Assembly (NCBI GenBank): GCA_007132395.1
Contig: SLOR01000351.1
Span: 1 to 6,236 of the forward strand
From: Bacteroidales bacterium
GTDB lineage: Bacteria > Bacteroidota > Bacteroidia > Bacteroidales > UBA7960
Length of the DNA stretch: 6,236 nt
Direction: 5' to 3'
Under the pieces are notes generated by a model that saw only the letters and a list, made by a program, of their open reading frames with translations, was not told where the DNA came from and made no database searches. This document shows positions 1 to 6,236 of this stretch, one piece after another (the stretch's first letter is position 1; each line of letters begins with the position of its first letter). A program made the translations under genes and the position numbers.

Positions 1-1
1 C

Positions 2-64
2 CTGAAGTTTATCCATGTTATCTTTTGTGGGATTGCCTCCATGCTGCTTTTCCCTGCCTGGGGG
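2..64 (+). other. Signal peptide coding segment of the PorZ-like protein
   Basis: Codons from position 2 read LKFIHVIFCGIASMLLFPAW then G, followed by QEIAIGAW. This is a lysine, a hydrophobic core and a plausible signal peptidase I site after Ala-Trp-Gly (codons 56-64), leaving mature QEIAIG. The single cysteine lies within the hydrophobic core rather than at a lipobox end, so a lipoprotein is unlikely. Starting at the ATG at 41 would leave only about 8 residues before the cleavage site, too short for export. The start codon is probably just outside the window; a CTG start at 2 is possible but less likely. Confidence 0.75.
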
Positions 65-2332
65 CAGGAAATTGCCATTGGAGCCTGGCGACACCACCTG
101 CCCAACAGCACCGTAATATCACTTGCCGAAAAAGACAACATCATATACGCTGCCACTCCCTATGGAATACTCGAATACGACAAGGATTTCAGCAGCATTA
201 GAAAAATTGACAAGGTAGATGGTTTATCAGATTTTGGAATTTCCATCATCAAATATTCCACGAATACAGGCTTACTGTTAGTGGGCTATCAAAATGGAAA
301 TATTGACATTTTAAAAAACGGCCAAATTTTCACCATCCCCGATATTTTGCAAGCCAACATCCTGGGCTCGAAAAGCATCAACAATATCCATTTCTCCGAC
401 AACAATGCCTACCTGTCCTGTGGATTTGGCATTGCCATTTTGGATCTGCAGAATTTCGTAATCCTGGACACCTGGTTTCCCGGACCCGATGGCAGTATGC
501 TCAATGTGTTTGAACTCACCCGGCACCAAAACTACTTTTATGCAGCTACCGAAGCGGGTTTATTGCGTGCCAGCGTCGACGCCCCCAACCTGGCAGACTA
601 CCGGTATTGGAACCTGACAGAAGGAATCCCCTTTCCCTCCGGCAAATACAACAAAGTATTGGTACATGAGGGCCAGCTATTGGCAAACCTCAGCACTCCT
701 GAGGCCGACACCCTGTTTGTACTGAAAGAGGAAGGCTGGGAGGCTTTCATGCCGCAAACCATCCATGACTTCTATCCACCCAAAGCCAACATCCAGTCGT
801 ACAATGGTTTTCTTACGGTAAGTTCAACTGCAGGTCTGTTTACTTTTGATGCCGGGCTTCAATTGCAGGAAGAACACTTCTGGTACTTTGACACGCGGGT
901 TTTGGCCCTGGATGCAATGGTAGACAAGGAGGGAATCCTCTGGGTGGGAGATCGTAACCTGGGCCTGATACGCAAAGTGCCCGGGCAGGCCTTTGGCAGG
1001 ATAAACCTTCAAGGACCGCCCCGCGCCGACGCCTTTGGGCTGGCACATAACGGCAACACCCTTTGGGTAGCACCCGGCTCAATCCTTGGCGGATGGCAGA
1101 ATACATGGAATGACCTGGGAGTTTTTCTCTTCCATGAGGGCAAATGGGATGTTTACAACCGATGGCAGTTCCCCTCAATTGATGAAGTCAGAGATTTCCA
1201 CCAGGTAACCCCCGACCCGCAAAACCCCCACAGGGTATGGGCCTCAGCATGGAGCGGCGGAATAGCAGAATTTGACCTTAGCGAAGGCCTGATAATGCTC
1301 TACAATGAAGATAACAGCACGCTCCGGAAGCGAAGTGGAGCACAGGATATCATCAGGGTGGGAGGCTCAGCCTTCGACAGCCGGGGCAACCTGTGGGTAA
1401 GCAATTCGGATGCTGCCCATTTTCTATCCGTGAGAAAAAACAATGGCAATTGGCTATCCTTTCCGCACAATGGCAATGTAAGCGGCAACGAAACCCTTGG
1501 CCATGTGGTGGTCGACAACCTCGACCAGAAATGGGTGGCCATGCCACGGGGAGGCGGCATAATAGTTTTCAAAGAAAGCAATCTTGACAATAACGTGGAT
1601 TTTGACATACGCAAGCTCAACACCCGCGAAGGCAACGGCTCACTGCCCAGCACCCGTGTTACAAGTCTTGCAAGAGATAATGACGGTTATATATGGGTGG
1701 GTACCAATGCAGGGGTAGTGGTCTTTTACGCCCCCCAGCAGGTGTTCCGCAGCCAGAACTTTGATGCACAAAACATCATTGTTATGCAGGATGGCTTTGC
1801 CGGTCGGCTTTTTGAAAGCGAAACCATCAATGCCATTTTTGTGGATGGCGCCAACAAAAAGTGGTTTGGCACCCAAAGCTCCGGAGCTTTTCTGCAATCA
1901 GCGGATGGCAGGGAAACACTTCTGCATTTCGACAAATCCAACAGCCCCCTCCCTTCCAACAATATCCTCGATATTTCGGTGGATCCGGCAAGTGGGGAAG
2001 TGTTTTTTGCCACCGATCAGGGGCTGGTTTCCTATCGCGGATTTGCCACAGCGGGTGGCAGGCAGCATACAGATGTATATGCCTTCCCCAACCCCGTAAG
2101 GCCGGGCTACAACGGATATATTGCCGTGAAAGGCCTAGTAACCAATGCCCGGGTGAAAGTTACCGATATCAGCGGAAATCTGATTTATGATACCTTTGCC
2201 GAAGGAGGGCAGATGGTATGGAATGGCCGCGATATCAATGGCCGCAGACCATCATCCGGGGTGTATCTTGTATTTTCTACCGACCGGGAAGGGAATGAAA
2301 CCATGGTAAGCAAAATCCTGTTTCTGAAGTAA
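2..2332 (+). CDS. porZ: PorZ-like type IX secretion system protein, two beta-propellers plus C-terminal sorting domain (5' end outside window)
   Basis: Probable cell-surface component of the type IX secretion system. In P. gingivalis, PorZ works with PorU, PorV and PorQ in the attachment complex that processes cargo and joins it to A-LPS. The frame is open from position 2, and codons before the ATG at 41 encode a signal peptide, so the real start is upstream and the ATG at 41 is internal. Residues below are counted from that ATG. Regulator-propeller-like blades recur, for example around D295-W301 (EGILWVGD), D446 (RGNLWVS), D546-W552 (DGYIWVGTNAG), W608 (KKWFGTQSSG) and D648. The end (about 677-763) is a sorting domain: FPNP at 682-685, W727-x-G-x-D731, SGVY at 739-742, terminal KILFLK. 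The length of about 776 or more is close to P. gingivalis PorZ. It ends in tandem TAA stops. The alternative is a generic propeller protein secreted by the same system; the propeller-plus-CTD layout and adjacent recO favour PorZ. Confidence 0.8.
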   Translation: MKFIHVIFCGIASMLLFPAWGQEIAIGAWRHHLPNSTVISLAEKDNIIYAATPYGILEYDKDFSSIRKIDKVDGLSDFGISIIKYSTNTGLLLVGYQNGNIDILKNGQIFTIPDILQANILGSKSINNIHFSDNNAYLSCGFGIAILDLQNFVILDTWFPGPDGSMLNVFELTRHQNYFYAATEAGLLRASVDAPNLADYRYWNLTEGIPFPSGKYNKVLVHEGQLLANLSTPEADTLFVLKEEGWEAFMPQTIHDFYPPKANIQSYNGFLTVSSTAGLFTFDAGLQLQEEHFWYFDTRVLALDAMVDKEGILWVGDRNLGLIRKVPGQAFGRINLQGPPRADAFGLAHNGNTLWVAPGSILGGWQNTWNDLGVFLFHEGKWDVYNRWQFPSIDEVRDFHQVTPDPQNPHRVWASAWSGGIAEFDLSEGLIMLYNEDNSTLRKRSGAQDIIRVGGSAFDSRGNLWVSNSDAAHFLSVRKNNGNWLSFPHNGNVSGNETLGHVVVDNLDQKWVAMPRGGGIIVFKESNLDNNVDFDIRKLNTREGNGSLPSTRVTSLARDNDGYIWVGTNAGVVVFYAPQQVFRSQNFDAQNIIVMQDGFAGRLFESETINAIFVDGANKKWFGTQSSGAFLQSADGRETLLHFDKSNSPLPSNNILDISVDPASGEVFFATDQGLVSYRGFATAGGRQHTDVYAFPNPVRPGYNGYIAVKGLVTNARVKVTDISGNLIYDTFAEGGQMVWNGRDINGRRPSSGVYLVFSTDREGNETMVSKILFLK
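2069..2329 (+). other. Type IX secretion C-terminal sorting domain (type A-like) region
   Basis: The last 87 or so residues of the PorZ-like protein have the pattern of a type A T9SS sorting domain: an FPNP opening, a beta-strand with VKVTDISGNLIYD, then a W-x-G-x-D-x-x-G segment, SGVYLV, and a basic C-terminus ending KILFLK. Such domains direct passage through the outer membrane by the type IX system. In PorZ the domain belongs to the secretion apparatus itself rather than to an ordinary cargo protein. Whether it is cleaved here cannot be told from sequence. Confidence 0.85.
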
Positions 2333-2344
2333 TAAAACAACCCA

Positions 2345-3070
2345 ATGCTGCACACCACAGAAGGTATTGTATTGCATAGTTTAAAGTATGGTGACACCAG
2401 TCTGGTTGTCCGCATCCTGACCCCAAAACTGGGGATGCAATCCTACCTGGTACAGGGAGTACGGAAAAGCAAGTCGCGTTTCAGGGCCAGCCATTTTCAA
2501 CCCTTTACCCTGGTGGAGATGGTGGCTTACCACAAAGAAAAATCGGGTTTGCAAAGGATAAAAGAACTGCGTTGCCCCCACCCCACCCCTGGCATTCAAA
2601 CCGACATCCGCAAAACATCTCTTGCCATCTTTCTGTGCGAAATACTTTCCCATACCTTCAGGCATCAGGAGCCACAGCCCGAAGCATTCCGATTCATCCA
2701 TCAGGCCGTGCTGACCCTGGAGCAAGAGCAGGAAAATCTGGCCACTTTCCATATTGTATTCCTGCTGCAACTTAGCAGGTACCTGGGCTTTTTCCCGGGG
2801 AAAAACTATTCGGAGCAATACTGTTTTTTCAGTTTGACCGAAGGACTTTACCAATCCAGCATTGACAATGCCAGCCACTGCCTGGGAAAGGAGGAGAGTT
2901 ATCTGTTGTACCATCTTACCGGTATACAGCCGGGAGAAAATCCACATATAAAAATCTCTGCCGCCTTGCGAAAAATATTGCTGCATAAAACCATCGACTA
3001 TTATCGTTTACACCTGGATGGTTTTAAAGAAATAAAATCCCTGCCAACCCTGGAGGTAGTTTTTGGCTAA
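2345..3070 (+). CDS. recO: DNA repair protein RecO
   Basis: Recombination mediator of the RecFOR pathway. In known members RecO binds single-stranded DNA and SSB and, with RecR, helps load RecA at gaps and in daughter-strand repair; it is cytoplasmic. The 241-residue length is normal for the family. The N-terminal OB-fold (about 1-80) shows the typical opening TEGIVLHSLKYGDTSLVV, the LTPKLG turn (26-30) and a basic GVRKSKSR stretch (38-45). The rest is helical, with the moderately conserved LSRYLGFFPG and later EGLYQS segments. The CxxC zinc cluster of some RecO proteins (for example Deinococcus) is not present; the cysteines are scattered singly. The ATG at 2345 fits the family start and lies 12 bp after the porZ stop, so cotranscription is likely. 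There is no Shine-Dalgarno, only an A-rich leader, as is usual in Bacteroidota. It ends in tandem TAA stops. Confidence 0.93.
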   Translation: MLHTTEGIVLHSLKYGDTSLVVRILTPKLGMQSYLVQGVRKSKSRFRASHFQPFTLVEMVAYHKEKSGLQRIKELRCPHPTPGIQTDIRKTSLAIFLCEILSHTFRHQEPQPEAFRFIHQAVLTLEQEQENLATFHIVFLLQLSRYLGFFPGKNYSEQYCFFSLTEGLYQSSIDNASHCLGKEESYLLYHLTGIQPGENPHIKISAALRKILLHKTIDYYRLHLDGFKEIKSLPTLEVVFG

Positions 3071-3285
3071 TAACAGGCTAAGGCCATTCGTAATCTTGCC
3101 ACTAATCCGCTTTATTCAAACTTAACGGTTGCTTATAACAGGCTCACCCCAAAAGGCATTCTTTTTCAATCACAAGCAAATGGCCAAAAATTTAATTGTC
3201 CGTTATGCAAATTTCAAATACATTTGAATGCTGAACATAAAAGAATGTTACTGTTGATATCCATATCTTCAACACATCACCACCC
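3071..3285 (+). other. Intergenic region between recO and the glycosyltransferase
   Basis: This 215-bp AT-rich gap has no plausible gene. It contains a promoter-like element (3195-3226), a 10-bp direct repeat ATAACAGGCT (3070-3079 and 3135-3144), and a weak AAAAG/CTTTT hairpin (3151-3165) that is too AT-rich to call a terminator. A small inverted repeat, GTTGA/TCAAC (3253-3257 and 3269-3273), sits in the presumed leader of the next gene. No convincing intrinsic terminator for recO was found. Confidence 0.7.
3195..3226 (+). promoter_or_regulatory. Bacteroidota-type promoter (ATTG-N20-TACATTTG)
   Basis: TACATTTG at 3219-3226 matches the Bacteroidota -7 consensus TAnnTTTG exactly. ATTG at 3195-3198 lies 20 bp upstream, close to the -33 TTTG element at its usual 19-21 bp spacing. 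Transcription would start a few bases after 3226, giving a leader of roughly 50-55 nt before the ATG at 3286. It is in the only sizeable gap of the window and faces the glycosyltransferase gene, so it probably drives that gene and the membrane protein after it. Confidence 0.6.
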
Positions 3286-4239
3286 ATGGAACAAAAGAAA
3301 GAGGTTAGCATAGTCATTTCGGTTTACAATGAAGAAAAGAGCCTGCCCGAGCTTTACAAGGCACTAACGCACAGCCTTGCCAAAACACCCTTCTCCTATG
3401 AGTTTTTATTTGTAAATGATGGCAGCACCGATAACTCCCTTACCCTGCTAAGTGAGCTGATGCTGAAAGACCTGCGTGTTAAAATAGTGAACCTGGGTAA
3501 GAATTTCGGACACGAAATAGCCATGACTGCCGGCATGGATCATGCCCGTGGCGAGTGTGTCATATTTATGGATGCCGACCTGCAACACCCCCCGCAACTC
3601 ATCCCCCAAATGCTGCAGCACTGGCAAAACGGCTATGATTTGGTGCTCACCCTGCGCAAAGCCAATATGGACCAGGGGTTGGGAAGCAAATTCATGAATA
3701 AGGTTTTTTATCGGCTCATCAACTTTTTGTCGGACGATAAAATTCCTGCCAACATGCCCGACTTCAGGCTTATCGACAAAAAATACATTGAAGTGCTCAA
3801 GGGGATGCGTGAGCAAAAACGCTTGTTTCGCGGGCTCATCAACTGGATGGGGATTAAAAACCATGCCCTTATTGAGTTTGAAGCCCCCAGGCGATTTGCC
3901 GGGGAAACAAAATACAATGTGCGAAAGTTGATTTCACTGGCCATCGACTCCATCATTTCCTTTTCCATAAAGCCCTTGCGCATTGCCAGCTACTTTGGAA
4001 TAATTACAGCTTTTTTGGCCATCCTGCTTGGGATATATTTTGTCTTCGAATTCCTTAACAACCCCGATTATTCTTTCAGCGGGTTTGGCACCACCCTGGT
4101 AATGGTAATCCTGATGGGATCGGTGCAGCTGGTGGTTTTGGGAATTATAGGTGAATACATCGGCAGGATACACATGGAATCGAAAAAACGGCCACTTTAT
4201 TTTGCAGATTTCATGGAGCAAAAGCAGAACCAGCCCTGA
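3286..4239 (+). CDS. Membrane-anchored family 2 glycosyltransferase, polyprenyl-phosphate sugar synthase type (GtrB/DPM1-like)
   Basis: Probably transfers a sugar from a nucleotide donor to a polyprenyl phosphate at the cytoplasmic face of the inner membrane, giving a lipid-linked donor for periplasmic enzymes. The GT-A fold is clear: SIVISVYNEE (8-17), FVNDGSTDNS (42-51), NLGKNFGHEIAMTAG (69-83) and the metal-binding DADLQHPP, with DxD at D96 and D98. RLFRGLINW (179-187) and RFAGETKY (203-210) are typical of the DPM1/GtrB/ArnC group. Two C-terminal membrane segments, about 233-256 and 270-293, followed by a basic tail (ESKKRPLYF), match GtrB-like enzymes. The length of 317 is usual. The ATG at 3286 is just ahead of the conserved first strand. 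The sugar (glucose, mannose or an amino sugar) cannot be decided. A GT-C-like membrane protein follows after 51 bp, which supports a donor-supply role. Confidence 0.88.
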   Translation: MEQKKEVSIVISVYNEEKSLPELYKALTHSLAKTPFSYEFLFVNDGSTDNSLTLLSELMLKDLRVKIVNLGKNFGHEIAMTAGMDHARGECVIFMDADLQHPPQLIPQMLQHWQNGYDLVLTLRKANMDQGLGSKFMNKVFYRLINFLSDDKIPANMPDFRLIDKKYIEVLKGMREQKRLFRGLINWMGIKNHALIEFEAPRRFAGETKYNVRKLISLAIDSIISFSIKPLRIASYFGIITAFLAILLGIYFVFEFLNNPDYSFSGFGTTLVMVILMGSVQLVVLGIIGEYIGRIHMESKKRPLYFADFMEQKQNQP

Positions 4240-4290
4240 ATCTACCTGTACGACAAAAGCATACGCCAGCCTTAAAGAGACGCCATCAAC

Positions 4291-6236
4291 ATGAAAACCA
4301 AACTCATCGGCCTTACCGGCACCTTCCTCATCAGTAGCCTTATCTTACTGTTCTTCTATTCCGCTCCACTCTCCAGGCTCAATGACACCTTTTTTGCCGC
4401 CGATGGTGACGGGCTGAAGGACTATTATAACACGGTGTATTTTCTAAAGTATGACACCACTTACTTTCACTCCCAGTCCATGAATTACCCCCATGGAGAG
4501 CATGTCTTTTTTACGGGTAACCAGCCCTCCATAAGCTTCATTCTAAAATTCATTAATACCCACATCGTGGACATCAGCGATAAAACCGTAGGGATAATGA
4601 ACCTGGCCATGCTGCTGTCGGTGGTGCTGGGGGCAGTGTTTCTATACCTTTTGCTCATCCATTTCAACCTGCCTGTAGCCTATAGTTTACTAATAAGCAT
4701 AGGGATAACATTTTTGTCGCCGCAGCTTGCCAGGATGCCGGGTCATTTTTCGCTTTCCTATGTTTTTGCCATCCCCGCCATGCTCTACCTGATGGCAAAA
4801 TTCCATCAGAAAAACCGTTACCTCATAAGTACCATTATCGGCCTTTTCGTGTTGTGGGCTTTGGGAACCCACATATACATGCTGGGGTTTCATGCCTCCA
4901 TCATTCTATTATACTGGATTTACACCTTTGCCTTTTCCGGGGGAAGTTTCCGAAAAAAGGAAAACTATTACCATCTGGCATTGCAGTTTATCATTCCCTT
5001 CTTGCTGTTCCTGGTAGTTACCTTGCTAACAGATACCATTTCCGACCGAACTGCTTACCCCTGGGGCTTCCTTTACTTTCGTGCCTACCCCGAGAGTGTA
5101 TTCCTACCCCTTGGAAAGCCTTACGCGCAGTTCCTGTATCAGTTCTCCAACTTCCGGTACGTCAACTGGGAAGGGATTGCTTGGGTGGGCCTGGTGGCCT
5201 CTGCGGGTTTCCTGCTGATGGTGGTTTTGTTTTTCAAAAATCTCTTCAGAAAAAGATACACTGCCATCGCTAATCCCGCCAACCACCCCATGCTGAATAT
5301 CTTCTTCTGGGCCTCACTGGTCATGCTGCTGTATTCCTTTGGGTTGCCGTTTATCATTGGAGATTTGAAACACCTCGTGCATTATATCGGCCCCTTGAAG
5401 CAGATGCGCGGCATTGCCCGTTTTTCCTGGCTGTTCTTTTATGTAATGAATATTTTCATTTTTTACCATATCTGGCATTTGCGGAAAACCGGCATACATA
5501 GTAACCTTTGGAAAGCAATCCTTGGAGTATCGGTTTCTTTACTTATGTACGATGCCTACCTGAATGTGAGTTTCTGGTCGAAATATGTGAACAACACCAT
5601 TCCCGCGCTGAGTGACCGCCACAATGAAACGGAAGAAAACCAGTGGGTGCAACTGGTTGACAACAGCCAATACCAGGCCACCATCCCCATCCCCTATTTC
5701 CACGTGGGTTCGGAAAATACCTGGGTAGATGCCAGATGTGGCATTACCCGTTCCACCTACATCGTTTCGTGGAAAACGGGCCTGCCCACCATGGGGGTTA
5801 TGCTTAGCCGCACATCCATTTCACAAACCCTGGATAATCTTCAACTTTTATCGGAGGCCTACAGAACCCCCGCCCTCTTACCCATGCTGGATTCTTCCAA
5901 AAACTTCCTTTTGGTGGTGCGCGACGATTGCGATGAGATTCCACCAAGCCAGAGGGAGCTTATCAATAAATCCCGGAGAATCCATGAGTCGCAGGAATTC
6001 AGCCTTTACAGCCTGCCCTTCGACTCCCTGCTCAGCGCCGTAAAAAGCCCCTACCCCATCATCACAGCTGAAATGCAAGAGGAGGCCTTAATTTCCCATA
6101 ACGGCTATTACACGCGGGAGGAAAGTCAAAACTTCTTCACAGAACCTTTTGAGGAAGCTGACGGGCAGCAAAGCTACTTTACAGGTGGCAGTAACACACA
6201 AAACCTGCGCAACAGCCAGTGGATGTACGTAAAAGA
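4291..6236 (+). CDS. Large multi-spanning membrane protein, GT-C glycosyltransferase-like (3' end outside window)
   Basis: No stop occurs from the ATG at 4291 to the right edge, so at least 648 residues are encoded and the C-terminus is missing. An in-frame TAA at 4273-4275 fixes the start at 4291. Hydrophobic segments suggest about 10 or 11 membrane helices: near 5-25, 101-128, 131-145, 153-169, 177-191, 193-213, 232-247, 295-316, 334-356, 376-395 and 407-425. The first loop has an acidic ADGDGLKDYY motif (37-46), then MNYPHGEHVFFTGNQP (64-79), a layout seen in GT-C enzymes, where loop-1 acidic residues are catalytic. A GPLKQMRGIARFSW stretch (367-380) resembles the Arg-rich loop of YfhO/GT-C-like proteins. 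Residues from about 426 on are mainly soluble and probably periplasmic. It likely uses the lipid-linked sugar made by the upstream GT2 enzyme. The exact family and acceptor are not recognised, and a non-enzymatic membrane role is possible. Confidence 0.72.
   Translation, partial: MKTKLIGLTGTFLISSLILLFFYSAPLSRLNDTFFAADGDGLKDYYNTVYFLKYDTTYFHSQSMNYPHGEHVFFTGNQPSISFILKFINTHIVDISDKTVGIMNLAMLLSVVLGAVFLYLLLIHFNLPVAYSLLISIGITFLSPQLARMPGHFSLSYVFAIPAMLYLMAKFHQKNRYLISTIIGLFVLWALGTHIYMLGFHASIILLYWIYTFAFSGGSFRKKENYYHLALQFIIPFLLFLVVTLLTDTISDRTAYPWGFLYFRAYPESVFLPLGKPYAQFLYQFSNFRYVNWEGIAWVGLVASAGFLLMVVLFFKNLFRKRYTAIANPANHPMLNIFFWASLVMLLYSFGLPFIIGDLKHLVHYIGPLKQMRGIARFSWLFFYVMNIFIFYHIWHLRKTGIHSNLWKAILGVSVSLLMYDAYLNVSFWSKYVNNTIPALSDRHNETEENQWVQLVDNSQYQATIPIPYFHVGSENTWVDARCGITRSTYIVSWKTGLPTMGVMLSRTSISQTLDNLQLLSEAYRTPALLPMLDSSKNFLLVVRDDCDEIPPSQRELINKSRRIHESQEFSLYSLPFDSLLSAVKSPYPIITAEMQEEALISHNGYYTREESQNFFTEPFEEADGQQSYFTGGSNTQNLRNSQWMYVK

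Noticed and set aside
840..1178. 112-codon open frame on the - strand within porZ
   Set aside because: Antisense to strongly supported propeller sequence; its translation has no recognisable motif and it has no regulatory context.
41..2332. Hybrid two-component sensor with regulator propellers
   Set aside because: The propeller blades are similar to those of such sensors, but the protein ends in a T9SS sorting domain and has no Y_Y_Y, histidine kinase or receiver domain.
2381..2986. 201-codon open frame on the - strand opposite recO
   Set aside because: It lies wholly within recO, which has clear family motifs. The antisense translation shows no recognisable domain, and no promoter or start signal supports it.
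3151..3166. Hairpin AAAAG-GCATT-CTTTT as a recO terminator
   Set aside because: The stem is 5 bp with a single G-C pair, and the T-run is part of the stem itself. It is too weak to call an intrinsic terminator.
3253..3273. Inverted repeat GTTGA/TCAAC with an inner GATAT/ATATC, as an operator or riboswitch
   Set aside because: The arms are only 5 bp and AT-rich, and no known regulator site or riboswitch core is recognisable. It is compatible with chance.
4854..5273. 139-codon open frame on the + strand inside the membrane protein
   Set aside because: It overlaps the GT-C-like gene in another frame. The translation is rich in Pro, Leu and Cys without motifs, as expected of an out-of-frame read of a membrane protein gene.

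Overview
The window looks like a chromosomal segment from a Bacteroidota bacterium. Three things point there: a PorZ-like type IX secretion protein with a C-terminal sorting domain, a promoter of the TAnnTTTG class, and genes with no clear Shine-Dalgarno sequence. I cannot place it more finely from sequence alone. All genes are on the + strand, and no RNA genes, insertion sequences, CRISPR arrays or phage genes were seen.

Layout: (1) Positions 2-2332 hold a PorZ-like protein whose true start lies at or before the left edge; the signal peptide is visible but its start codon is not. (2) Twelve bases later is recO (2345-3070), the recombination mediator, probably cotranscribed with porZ. (3) A 215-bp non-coding gap (3071-3285) carries a good match to a Bacteroidota sigma-ABfr promoter. 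(4) A membrane-anchored family 2 glycosyltransferase of the polyprenyl-phosphate sugar synthase type follows (3286-4239). (5) After 51 bp, a large multi-spanning membrane protein that resembles GT-C glycosyltransferases begins at 4291 and runs open off the right edge (at least 648 residues).

The genes form two units. The first pairs a cell-surface secretion component with a DNA repair gene, which have no evident functional link. The second looks like a two-step glycan system: the GT2 enzyme would load a sugar onto a lipid carrier on the cytoplasmic side, and the GT-C-like protein would transfer it to an acceptor on the periplasmic side. The acceptor and sugar are unknown. PorZ of Porphyromonas gingivalis is known to bind A-LPS, so a link between the two units is conceivable but unproven. 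I see no clearly novel system. The least characterised item is the GT-C-like protein with its long soluble C-terminal part.
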